A stretch of 26,757 nucleotides of DNA, from assembly GCF_000003605.2 (NCBI RefSeq), contig NW_003135341.1:367013-393769 (forward strand), read 5' to 3'. Numbering within the stretch: position 1 is the first letter of the stretch; each line of letters begins with the position of its first letter. Shown one piece after another: positions 9,998 to 20,703 of the stretch. Both the position numbers and the translations under genes were made by a program. This DNA comes from Saccoglossus kowalevskii. Its lineage: Eukaryota; Hemichordata; Enteropneusta; Harrimaniidae. The notes beneath the pieces are model-generated. The model was not told where the DNA came from. It searched no databases and was given only the letters and a program-made list of their open reading frames with translations.

Positions 9998-12955
9998 ATA
10001 GATTTATATGTGCATGCCATTTAATAATAAATGTAGATGCATTTCCATGAACTATTTTAAATATTTACCAGCTTTCCCATGTATAGATGTACATTTACAT
10101 ATTATCCCATATATAGATGTACATTTACATATTATCCCATATGTATATGTGCATTTACATATTATCCCATATGTAAATGTATATTTACATATTATCCCAT
10201 ATATAGATGTACATTTACATATTATCCCATATATAGATGTACATTTTCATATTATCACATATATAGATGTATGTTTACATATTATTCCATATGAAGATGT
10301 ACATTTGCATGTTATCGTATATGTAGATGTACATTTATATATTATCCCATATGTAGATGTAAATTTACATTCTATCCCATATGTAGATGTACATTTACAT
10401 ATTATCCCATATATTGATGTACATTTACATATTATCCCGTATGTAGATGTACATTTACATATTATCCAATATATAGATGTACATTTACATATTATCCAAT
10501 ATATAGATGTACGTTTACATATTATCCCATATGTAGAAGTACATTTACATATTATCCCATATGTAGATGTACATTTACATATTATCCAATATATAGATGT
10601 ACATTTACATATTATCCCATATGTAGATGTACATTTACATATTATCCCATATATAGATGTACATTTACATATTATCCTATATATAGATGTACATTTACAT
10701 ATTATTCCATATATAGATGTGCATTTACATATTATCCCATATCTAGATGTACATTTACAGATTATCCCATATGTAGATGTACATTTACATATTATCCCAT
10801 ATGTAGATGTACATTTACATATTATCCTATATGTAGATGTACATTTACATATTATCCCATATGTAGATGTACATTTACATATTATCCCATATATAGATGT
10901 ACATTTACATATTATCCTATATACAGATGTACATTTAAATATTATTCCATATATAGATGTACATTTACATATTATCCCATATATAGACGTACATTTACAG
11001 ATTATCCTATATGTAGATATACATTTACATATTATCCCATATGTAGATGTACATTTACATATTATCCCGTATGTAGATGTACATTTACATATTATCCCAT
11101 ATATAGATGTACATTTACATATTATCCCATATGTAGATGTACATTTACATATTATCCCATATGTAGATGTACATTTACATATTATCCCATATATTGATGT
11201 ACATTTACATATTATCCCATATATAGACGTACATTTACAGATTAACCTATATGTAGATATACATTTACATATTATCCCATATGTAGATGTACATTTACAT
11301 ATTATCCCGTATGTAGATGTACATTTACATATTATCCCGTATGTAGATGTACATTTACATATTATCCAATATATAGATGTACATTTACATATTATCCCAT
11401 ATGTAGATGTACATTTACATATTATCCCATATATAGATGTACATTTACATATTATCCTATATGTAGATGTACATTTACATATTATTCCATATATAGATGT
11501 GCATTTACATATTATCCCATATCTAGATGTACATTTACAGATTATCCCATATGTAGATGTACATTTACATATTATCCCATATGTAGATGTACATTTACAT
11601 ATTATCCTATACGTAGATGTACATTTACATATTATTCCATATATAGATGTACATTTACATATTATCCTATATATAGATGTACATTTAGATATTATTCCAT
11701 ATATAGATGTACATTTACATATTATCCCATATCTAGATGTACATTTACAGATTATCCCATATGTAGATGTACATTTATATATTATCCCATATATAGATGT
11801 ACATTTACATATTATCCCATATGTAGATGTACATTTACATATTATCCCATATGTAGATGTACATTTACATATTATCCCATATATTGATGTACATTTACAT
11901 ATTATCCCATATATAGACGTACATTTACAGATTATCCCATATGTAGATGTACATTTACATATTATCCCTATGTAGATGTACATTTACATATTATCCAATA
12001 TATAGATGTACATTTACATATTATCCCATATGTAGATGTACATTTACATATTATCCCATATATAGATGTACATTTACATATTATCCTATATATAGATGTA
12101 CATTTACATATTATTCCATATATAGATGTACATTTACATATTATCCCATATCTAGATGTACATTTACAGATTATCCCATATGTAGATGTACATTTACATA
12201 TTTTCCCATATGTAGATGTACATTTACATATTATCCTGTATGTAGATGTACATTTACATATTATCCCATATATAGATGTACATTTACATATTATCCTATA
12301 TATAGATGTACATTTACATATTATTCCATATATATATATGTACATTTACATATTATCCCATATGTAGATGTAAATTTACATATTATCCCATATGTAGATG
12401 TACATTTACATATTATCCTATATATAGATGTACATTTACATATTATTCCATATATATGTGTACATTTACTGATTATCCCATATGTAGATGTACATTTACA
12501 TATTATCCCATATGTAGATGTACATTTACATATTATCCTGTATATTGATGTACATTTACATATTATCCCATATGTAGATGTACATTTACATATTATCCCA
12601 TATGTAGATGTACATTTACATATTATCCCATATGTAGATGTACATTTACAGATTATCCCATATGTAGATGTACATTTACATATTATCCCATATGTAGATG
12701 TACATTTACAGATTATCCCATATGTAGATGTACATTTACATATTATCCCATATATTGATGTACATTTACATATTATCCCATATGTAGATGTACATTTACA
12801 TATTATCCCATATATAGATGTATATTTACATATTATCCCATATATAGATGTACATTTACATGTTATCCCATATATAGATGTACATTTACATGTTATCAAA
12901 TATAGAAGTACGTTCACATATTCTTCAATATATAGATGTACATTTAAAAGTTTAG
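9998..12955. repeat. 30-bp minisatellite array, about 95 units
   Basis: From about 10080 a unit of exactly 30 bp repeats almost without interruption. Its core is AGATGTACATTTACAT, followed by ATTATCCCATA. Most variation falls at a few sites: G or A before TAGATG, the CCC triplet (also CCA, CCT, TCC), and T or G at the end of TTACAT. The left ten units and the last three are the most diverged, and 9998-10080 holds only traces, while the interior is homogeneous. A one-base loss at about 11969 and a two-base gain at about 12330 shift the phase. Three of the six frames lack stops in the unit, giving open frames of 655, 578, 343 and 198 codons on both strands. The variable sites fall freely at first and second codon positions of the longest frame, so I see no sign of protein selection. 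Confidence 0.97.
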
Positions 12956-12974
12956 TAAAAATTATATATTCTAC

Positions 12975-13086
12975 TTAAAGGACGGAAGTCGTCGTGCCGC
13001 GTCCTGTTCGAGACGGGACTCATAGCGACGTATACAACGCGTGTAAAATCTCAAACACGCGCTGCGCGACGACCACCCCGCTTTAA
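12975..13086 (+). mobile_element. TTAA-flanked MITE, family B, complete copy
   Basis: A 104-bp element (12979-13082) lies between TTAA at 12975-12978 and 13083-13086. The left end reads GGAAGTCGTCGTGCCGCG and the right end GCGCGACGACCACCCCGCT, imperfect inverted complements. The outer bases (AG-CGG-GTCGTC) resemble those of family A, while the interior differs. It sits within about 20 bp of the right edge of the minisatellite. It has no coding capacity. Confidence 0.8.
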
Positions 13087-13532
13087 ATTACATTCCCCTT
13101 TTATCATGTTGTACAGAATGTTGTTCCAACAGCGGCTTCAACATATGTGAATAACCAGACTTCAATATCATTAACCACCACACAATAAACGACATATCAT
13201 TTATAAACATAATCAAAATAAATAAACCAGTCGACCAGCTACGCAAGAAAGTAAAATGAGTATTCTTTGTTACTCTTTTAGAGGCGTTTTGTGAGATTTA
13301 TTTCGTTTCGGTTTTAATTTTAGGTAGCTATTGTCAGTTATAATTATACATTTTCATGTTTATTCCTGAAGAAGGCTAATTTTAAAACAAAAGGTCGACT
13401 CCATTAAATAAATCAACTGCGCAGTTAGCATCATGATTGTTGATGTGCATCCTCTCAGTGTATATATGTATTAATCCTCAATACATGCTACTGGGGATCG
13501 TCTGTCTGATTTACCACCATTGTCTGTTGCTT
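13087..13532. other. No gene seen; possible retroelement-tail motif
   Basis: CCTGAAGAAGGC at about 13372 followed by AAAGGTCGAC resembles a tail motif common in invertebrate repeats, but it is short. Otherwise no feature is supported. Confidence 0.3.
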
Positions 13533-13619
13533 GCATATATAGATATACATTTATATATTTCGACATACGTAGATGTACTGTTATATATATATATAGATTT
13601 TCATTTATATTTCTCCCTT
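13533..13619. repeat. Three decayed minisatellite units separated from the array
   Basis: Segments starting at about 13533, 13563 and 13593 keep the 30-bp spacing and the pattern CATATATAGATATACATTTA and CATACGTAGATGTAC. They are much more diverged than the main array. The open frame across them (13437-13748) shows the matching ten-residue periodicity and is not evidence of a gene. Confidence 0.75.
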
Positions 13620-14222
13620 CTTAAATGTATAGCCACATCGATTGAGCGGTGCAATGTTATTCCCAATGAAATCAAATCGATATGCCTTCATAAATTTAAG
13701 CTTTTTTGCGATAAAGAGAGCCGTCGACGCCGACAGAGAGTTACCTAGAATGACTCGACAAACATAGGTCCGTCTTGAATTACAACTGTGCGGCAATGAG
13801 AATAAAATTACATAGTAATTGCATGTCAATTATTTTGCACATAGTATTTAGTGCATAAAGTTCAAACTCACAGGGGCGCTGGGAACGGAATTCTCATTAA
13901 GTTATCCATCTCGGGGGGGGGGGGGTAATATATTCCATGATTGGCATTCAACGGGTCACAAGATGCAGTCATTACCGTTCATTTCCCCCGTCGGATCGAG
14001 CATTTCCCTGATTGAAATGCACCTGAACTAAAAGGGAAATTTTAATTTGCAAAAAACGGGATTTCAGTTGACTATTATCATTGCGGGAGATTACATCTCA
14101 GTTTAATCACGGAGTGCCACAATGACATATTGGACATTCAGAGATAGTCACGTGACTCTGGCAGACACGCGTGTCTGTTTCTAATACAAGTTTTGTGTAA
14201 ATTTCTATTGGGTGCCGTTTAC
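13620..14222. other. No gene seen; run of 13 G
   Basis: The homopolymer at 13913-13925 is the main feature. It follows CAGGGGCGCTGGG, which might be a decayed transposon end, but no partner end was found. Confidence 0.35.
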
Positions 14223-14797
14223 TGCATTTATTAAGCAAATTAAATGTAATATATATATATACAATACAACTGTAGTACAAATTGTTTGTATATAATGAAG
14301 TGAATTATTAAACTTAATATTTGTATTTAAGACAAGATAGCTAACTACTTATTCAGAGGCGGTGGCACGAAATTTTACATGGAGGTCGCCAACCTTACGC
14401 GACTTTAATAGGGGACAGGGCATGTACCACCTTAAAAAAATGAAATCTAGGCCCTCCGAAACGCTATATTCTGCATTTTGAGACGCACATTTTGCTGACA
14501 CAAAGGGTTTCAGCTTGACCCCCCCCCCCCGTGCCGCCGCTACTGTTATTTATATAAAATGTTGCTTCCAATATATTATGTTTAAAGAAATTGGGATGCT
14601 ATTGTTTAAGCAAATTATTTGTAATAAATAAACAAATCCCAATTATATTTATATATACTAACACGTTATATCAAATTATTAGTATAACATATTAGCTAAC
14701 CTTAAATGTATTTGTATATAATAAAAAAAAACTTTTTATATACAATTATGATTTAATTGCAATCATTACATGTAATTTGCTTATATCAATAAATGCA
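14223..14797. repeat. AT-rich inverted repeat enclosing a nested MITE
   Basis: TGCATTTATTAAGCAAATTA at the left edge (arm 14223-14250) is matched in inverted form at 14766-14797, where a five-base GATAT is inserted in the arm. A third direct partial copy, TTAAGCAAATTA, is at about 14607. The hAT-like element at 14354-14545 lies inside. A hairpin built from TTGTATATAA and TTATATACAA is at 14712-14745. It may be an old MITE interrupted by a younger one, but no target duplication was identified. Confidence 0.45.
14354..14545 (+). mobile_element. hAT-like MITE, copy 1
   Basis: The element starts CAGAGGCGGTGGCACG and ends CGTGCCGCCGCTACTG, an inverted pair of 16 bp with the CAG..CTG ends seen in hAT elements. 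TTATT lies directly outside both ends. A hAT element would be expected to have an 8-bp duplication, which I do not see, so the class is tentative. A run of 12 C (14519-14530) precedes the right end. The interior matches the inverted copy at 20533-20703 (for example TGAAATCTAG, CTCCG-AACGCTAT, TGCATTTTGAG). Confidence 0.7.
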
Positions 14798-14802
14798 CAA
14801 AC

Positions 14803-16183
14803 GGTACATATATATTTCAGTGATTCGGTTCCATTTGTGATAGAGACGCAACAGAACTTGAATAAGGAGACGATTGCAATATTAAAACGAATGAAGTTTT
14901 CATTTTGAAGTCCGTACTAATTTTTTTTTAACTCTTCGACATTATAACAGTTATCAACATTGCGAGCGGGTTACATTTAGCTATATGCAATGTTCTCCGT
15001 ATTGATGATCGGGTAGTGCCACTACACTAGTATAGGCTACTCGACCATGCTACGAAAAGACAGGGTGCACAAAATCACAATTCCTAGTCATCCTCAAACA
15101 GTGCTCCATTCTTATCGCGTCTGCTGCTTCAAATACCATGGTAACATACTAGTAGATCAGGAGAGCAGTTGACGCGGTGACTGAGATAAAAGTACCGCGA
15201 TTTGAAAGACAAAAAAGAAAACACTCGTTCTTAATGAGATCTCGGCGGCCAATATACCATTTTCTGTTCATTGCGAGATCCCGCGTTATGCGTGAAATCG
15301 AACGAAAAAAACAGGACAAACAAAGGTCATAGCGTCGTAGTGCCGAGAAAAACCTTGCGTGCGATTCGATAAACGCGAGAGTATTTTGGGGGATATTTCC
15401 ATGCTTAATAATGTGCTGTACACATGTTGATGACGGTCAATTTCGATGAATTAAGAGTATTCAAACGCAATATTCGCTTGTCAAAGATCGGCCATTTGAT
15501 GTGAGATACGAAATAACGAAATTCGAGTTCAAAGTTGTTCGATTTTTGCGGCAGAGATCTCACACGGTCTATTGTTACAGAGCTTTGCTGCTGTGTAGAA
15601 TAATGAATTTGTTTCTGTTTTGGAATTGAATTTGTCTGTTTCATGTACATGTATTTTACTCCAGACTTGCAACAATAACAGGAGCTGTGTTAAATTGAAG
15701 TATATGAATTATTTTATTGTTGCCTGTGATAAAGATAGTTCTGACTAACCTCCCAGATCAATACACTAGTCAACTAGTCCTAACAAATCGAGTAGCATGG
15801 CGAACACACACTCAATACGACCACAACGTTGCAAAGTTGCTATTAAACTTTTACAATGTGTTTTATGTTATCTGATACATACATACCACTTCAATTTGGC
15901 CATGGCGACGGATTTCGTATCTCGTGTTTCCATGGCAATGGCTCGAAATGAAGATAATTGAAATATATACGGTTGACATCACTCATGATTGTCCTGCCGC
16001 TTTCGGATTCAACGTGTTGAATGTGAAATGGAGTTAAACTATGACACAGTATGGGATATGGGTTACGATTGTAGCAACGGAATCGTTTAATTGACAGAGA
16101 CTGCATATTTTAGTGTATATTATGTATTCCGGATCCTCGTGTCTTACTGTCGCCAAGTAATTCAGCAGTCTGATTGAAATTAA
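14803..16183. other. No gene seen
   Basis: Open frames at 15405-15650 and 15891-16106 (minus) have no recognisable domain. The stretch is moderately rich in CG dinucleotides around 15170-15380 but holds no repeat or RNA gene that I can support. Confidence 0.4.
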
Positions 16184-16205
16184 TTTTTTTTTTTTTTTTT
16201 TTTTT
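16184..16205. repeat. Run of 22 T
   Basis: This homopolymer is followed by AAATTTCCATATTTATTTATT. A similar sequence in inverted form (ATATGGAAATTAAAA) occurs at about 16490 on the other side of the MITE at 16260. That is compatible with the poly-A end of a minus-strand retroposon or with a weak flanking inverted repeat. Confidence 0.6.
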
Positions 16206-16259
16206 AAATTTCCATATTTATTTATTGTTATTGTTTGTTTATTTATTACTACTAGTATT

Positions 16260-16417
16260 TTAAAGCGGGGGTCGTCACCTGCGCACGCGCGGGAATTGAG
16301 TCCCAAGCGACGATAACAACACACGCTGAAAACACAAAGGCTCATGGATAGACGCTTGTTTGTAAACAATGACACGCTATGATGGCCACCTGACGCATGC
16401 GCAGTCCCCCGCTTTAA
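16260..16417 (+). mobile_element. TTAA-flanked MITE, family A, copy 3
   Basis: The element (16264-16413, 150 bp) lies between TTAA at 16260-16263 and 16414-16417. It begins AGCGGGGGTCGTCACCTGCG and ends GCATGCGCAGTCCCCCGCT; the right arm has lost about seven bases (GTGACGA) relative to the copy at 3310. The internal GCTTGTTTGTAAACAATG is intact. A 144-codon minus-strand frame (16034-16468) crosses it and the T run, and is a chance frame. Confidence 0.9.
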
Positions 16418-17609
16418 CTTAATGCGACATACAATATACAAACAAATCATAAAGGCAAGTAAAACCAAAAATTATTCATAAATAAACAAAAAATATGGAA
16501 ATTAAAACAAAATTAGCTTATACCTACATCGAATTTTGGCAAATTTTAACCTGCTATTTTTGCTGAAGGGACAGAACAGCCCGAGTGAAAATAAGTTAAA
16601 ATAGAATCCAGTGAAAAATACTGTTTTCCCATGTTTTACGTCCAACTTCAATGAAAACAGTGAAAATGAACGTCACAAAAAACGAATGTCTTTCAAGCGA
16701 AAGTTATTTCCGGCTAAAATAAAGTATTTTACACTAACCGTTAAACGAACAAGTAAGCCGTTGATGGCGCCGTGGCATTTGCGCAATGATGTGTTTTGAA
16801 AATACACACGACAACGCTTTTTCGGGGCATAGCATTCCCATCTGCTTTAATTCCGTTTATTTTTTCCTCATTTAGCATAAAGTAATTCAGAATCAGTAAA
16901 ATCTAGAGTTTATGATGTATTTTGTCAAACAAATTTTTCCCGTCACGAATTTTATCCTAAAGACCCGTATGCCGTTTCCATGCTTCTCTTGACAAAATTG
17001 CGATCACTTTGAATTATATTGCCTTTTTCTAGAAACGCAACTTTGATAGCCTTTTACATGTATGTCCAATGTAATTTTATTAGAATATCAGACTACTACA
17101 TATTCCAAAGAAATACATTTCTGAGGAAGGCCTTCGAAAAAAGGGGAAACGTTCGGCTTTTAACTATGCACATCTGAGTAAGAAAAATATTAATATTCAC
17201 TAGATTTTTATATCTGATCTCACAGCTAGTACATCTCATTCTTGTCAACATTCGCCATTAGTCAACATTTTTATTGTATCCTCGTATCTTTTCATATTCA
17301 AATTTATACATGCCCAAAATTGTGGCCATGATTTTTGCAAGAAATAAAAGATGACGGGCAAACCACGTGACTGGCCGAAAATATGTCACGGTTGAAGTCT
17401 TGTACTAAATTAAATGAATAATTATGAATAATTAAACTGTAGTAACGATACGGAGAATGCAGCAGACGAAAATAGATTCAACGTCAATATGAATTTTGGC
17501 GGAATGTACTATTAATGACACACACTAATATGGCTTACACTTGGCTTACAAGACAAATAAATGTGTTTTTGCAAGTTTAAAGATTCACATCGTTTCGTCG
17601 AAAGTTGAT
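16418..17609. other. No gene seen; one retroelement-tail-like motif
   Basis: At about 17120-17153 the sequence CTGAGGAAGGCCTTCG is followed by GGGGAAACGTTCGG. This pattern (CTGANGA, short stem, GAAAC) is like the decayed hammerhead-type motifs found in Penelope-like and related repeats. The 62-codon frame at 16611-16799 is unsupported. Confidence 0.3.
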
Positions 17610-17820
17610 TACTGTAAAATGACTAATTTTCACTGGGTTTAAATTTCACTGAATTAACATTTCAGGCATATTCAGTGGGTTTTAAATTCACGGTTTTGTC
17701 ATTTAGATAATGTGTTCTACGCTAAATTTTACATATTCACTGTGTTTTAATTTAGCGCATTTTTCCAGTCAGCGAAATAAGCTAAATTAAAACCTAGTGA
17801 ATAATTACCCCTTTACAGTA
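17610..17820. mobile_element. TA-flanked MITE with long degenerate inverted arms
   Basis: The element opens TACTGTAAAATGACTAATTT and closes with CCCCTTTACAGTA. Its arms share TACTGTAAA, then TTCACT-GGTTT and AATTT in inverted order over about 40 bp. The dinucleotide TA at both ends fits a Tc1/mariner-type duplication. The interior repeats TTCACTG-GTTTAAATT-like blocks, and TTTAGC/GCTAAATT pairs make much of it self-complementary. It encodes nothing. Confidence 0.75.
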
Positions 17821-18533
17821 TACTGCTATTTATGCTAATGAGGTGCGAATTGGTGAAACTGTTACGTATAATTTCCCCTCCTGTAAGATACTGAGATCAA
17901 GAGGGAAACGTTGTAATTGTAATTGCGTCTGATTAAGTCGAACAGTTGTCTTAGTGGAACAGTTGTCCTCGTCGAAACGTCGTCTATGCTATTCAAAACT
18001 ATCAAAATGCGATACACAACTTACCAACTGCAAGAAAAGTCCACCAACATACATATACGCACGACATGAAAAGTCAACTTGTTTATTATGCATAAAAAAC
18101 TTTGGTTCCCATTCGTTCTGTTGCAGTTCGAGCTTCACAAATTGTGTATTTTGGACATTATCAAATTAAAACAACATTTTTATCGGTGGGGCCTGTTTAT
18201 TTGTAACTATATATTGTCTACATGAATACGAAAATGTTGTATAAATACGGTTGTCGAAAATGGAATTTATCATGAGTGTTTCCAGAGATGTAACGGCGCC
18301 CTCAAGGGCCAATATAATAATAAATAAGGCTTACATACGTATCGATGTCAAGTCTTCTAGACCCTACAATCTATGCAAAATTATCTATTCCTGTATTAAC
18401 AAATGTAACTATATTATTTTAAAAGGTCAATGAACAATTTTCTGTTTAGAAAGATTTTCTTCTTCTTTGAATTTCGATGAGATATCTTTTGGACAACTAG
18501 ATCTTTTTCACTAGTATCTGAATTAGATTTTAA
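17821..18533. other. No supported gene
   Basis: Frames of 71 and 60 codons (17954-18169, 18251-18433) have no recognised domain. GAGGGAAACGTTG at about 17900 resembles the tail motif noted at 17120. Nothing else was seen. Confidence 0.35.
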
Positions 18534-19010
18534 ATATTCACAGAGAACCTATGTACCACGTTTCATAGTCAGAAAAAAATACAGAAACATAACAGAGACT
18601 ATGCTATTGGCAATGACATCGTCAAAGGCATCAAAGCTCTGGCTGTAAATGATGATTGTTCATCAAAATCGATCAACATAATGTACAATAGCTCTTTATT
18701 AAAGAAACTGAGTTTGAATAAATTACAAGATGATACTTCTCTTTATTTGTAGCATAATCGTGGAAACGCGGTTGATCAGAAAATCGCGTTAAGCTACATC
18801 ATTGAACGCAGTCGTGTACCAAAGAATGTTATACAGCCTACAGCTAACAAATCAGTTTGGGGAGTGATTGTTGTATTATTTTCGGAAATATATAATACTA
18901 TAACTGTTTATTTACAGCTGTCTAACCATTGTGATTCACTGATTTCCTTTGTTTCAATGACATTATTTGATATAGAGTTGAAACCTGAACAGCAGCGAGG
19001 CGATGGCTGA
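18534..19010 (+). pseudogene. Interrupted open frame, possibly a decayed exon
   Basis: One plus-strand frame stays open for about 72 codons from 18534, meets a single TAG at 18750-18752, then continues in the same phase for 85 more codons to a TGA at 19008-19010. Just upstream, the frame beginning at 18481 would join it if the A7 run at about 18573 had one more base. The predicted residues look moderately protein-like (GNDIVKGIKALAVNDD, then KIALSYIIERSRVPKNV) but match no family that I know. It may be a relic of a gene or transposon, or chance in AT-rich DNA. Confidence 0.2.
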
Positions 19011-20532
19011 ATAAACGAACTCTGACCGGTGACGATGCAGCTGAAAGTGTTCAAATTTGTTGAAAAATATTTATTGCAATGACAAGATCTGTGACTCATT
19101 TGTGAATAAAAAAAATACTATTTTCTGCTAATGATTTATGCAAGTTAATTTATTCAATTTAATTAATTTAATTTAATTTATATGGAACTGTACCTGTAGA
19201 GTATCGCTAATCTGAAGAAAAACAAACAACTATGACGCGGGAGCGAGAAACTGACACGTCATCGACACTTGTGTGTCTATTTTAGGTTATGTGCATTCAT
19301 TGTGTACATTTCAATTAACTTAAAAGCTTTCCAGTCCAATAAATATGATTGGATATTTTCTGATGAATTTAGACATTCTTTGCCTTACGGCTTTCTAGAT
19401 TCAATTTGAAAGACAACATTTAACATAATTAACAATGCACAACACCACTGCTGCCTCTTCAGATCAGCTACACTTGATATCATTCTCTGTGTGAAATTGC
19501 AAATTAATATTTGTTGAATTAAAACGCAGTTTAATTATTACGATAATCCAAAACCGCACTAATTTATAAATTGGTGAAAAAAATAAAATATATCCAATAT
19601 ATGCAGTAATAAATAGATCATCACAAATACCACTGAGATAACGAAGTCTTGCCAGGCTGCGAAAAGTATCCACTTTACGCAGTAGTTGCATTCAAAATTA
19701 AATACTTTATATCAAATAAATATTAAATTATAATATAATATTTTGTTGTCGTTCTATTGACATAACACTACATAAATCTTGAATCAGTGTCAATCTTAGT
19801 TTTTTCATCATTTCTAAATATTTCCTGGTGGACAGGGCTTCGGCATCCAGCCCCATATTTAAATCGCCGGATCAATGACGATGTTGATGGTTCAAACAGC
19901 TTACAAGGCAATATGATCAAAAACACTTCGGGTAAAAATAAACTGACTGTCGCATTCGTGAGTAACGAAACGCAATTTTAGTCCATATAGAAAGTCTCGA
20001 GCTTGTTCTAGCGCGGATATGTGCAACTTGCCAGCAAAACAGGAGTTTTGGCCATCAAAATCAGTTGAAAAAATTACAGGAGTATCTAGCCAAATTTTCC
20101 TGGTATCCCCTCTCGCGAACTTTGATTGTGTAAATTGTCTTCAAAATGAAACCCACGGCCAAATGCGCATTACGTTTCTTTTCATATTTGTTAGTTATTT
20201 CCTCCCGTGAGAAAACTGGCAGCCAGTATGAAAGACTAGCTGTGATTGGCTGTTGCTTAAACGAGATTTTAATCATGGCTTTCTATGAGCATTGGGTTAG
20301 ATTTATGTGGGCTTTCGCGATTACTAAAACTACCAGCAAATAAATGATACAATAAAAAAGTCTGTGGAAAGAAAGAATTATCTCAATAGCTCTCTCGAAA
20401 TCGTGTTTTTCATACAAAAATCGTATTTGAAAACTGTCAAATATCAATATAATCTTGTTGATCCTTGTGTAACAAAATGTACTCGATGTACATAGCAATG
20501 CTCTAAAAATGATCTAACACCATTTTATTTTA
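19011..20532. other. No gene seen; AT-rich
   Basis: An AATTT-rich low-complexity patch lies at about 19155-19182. Short frames on both strands around 19464-20498 overlap one another and have no domain signature. Confidence 0.4.
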
Positions 20533-20703
20533 TGACAGCAAAATTTGCCCCTCAAAATGCAGGAAATAGCGTTACGGAGAGTCTAGATTTCAAATTATTT
20601 AAGGGGGAGAATGCCCCGATCCTACTAGTAAGGTCGCGCCTTAGGCGCGAGGGATTGTGAGCAGACCCCCTCCCACATGCAAGATGTCGTGCCGCCGCCT
20701 CTG
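20533..20703 (-). mobile_element. hAT-like MITE, copy 2 (inverted, one end missing)
   Basis: In reverse complement it starts CAGAGGCGGCGGCACGA and follows the copy at 14354 through GAAATCTAGACTCTCCG, AACGCTAT and TGCATTTTGAG to TTTTGCTG, where the match stops before the second terminal repeat. An almost perfect palindrome (TCGCGCC-TTA-GGCGCGA, 20634-20650) replaces part of the interior of copy 1. Confidence 0.65.

Noticed and set aside
10080-12955. CRISPR-like array
   Set aside because: There are no unique spacers; the whole 30-bp unit repeats head to tail, and the surrounding genes are animal-type.
10008-12978. Open frames of 655, 578, 343 and 198 codons in the repeat array
   Set aside because: They follow from a 30-bp unit with no stop in three frames. 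They exist on both strands at once, and variation does not avoid amino-acid changes.
16034-16468. 144-codon minus-strand frame
   Set aside because: It runs through a MITE and a T22 tract that would encode poly-lysine; no conserved domain is visible.
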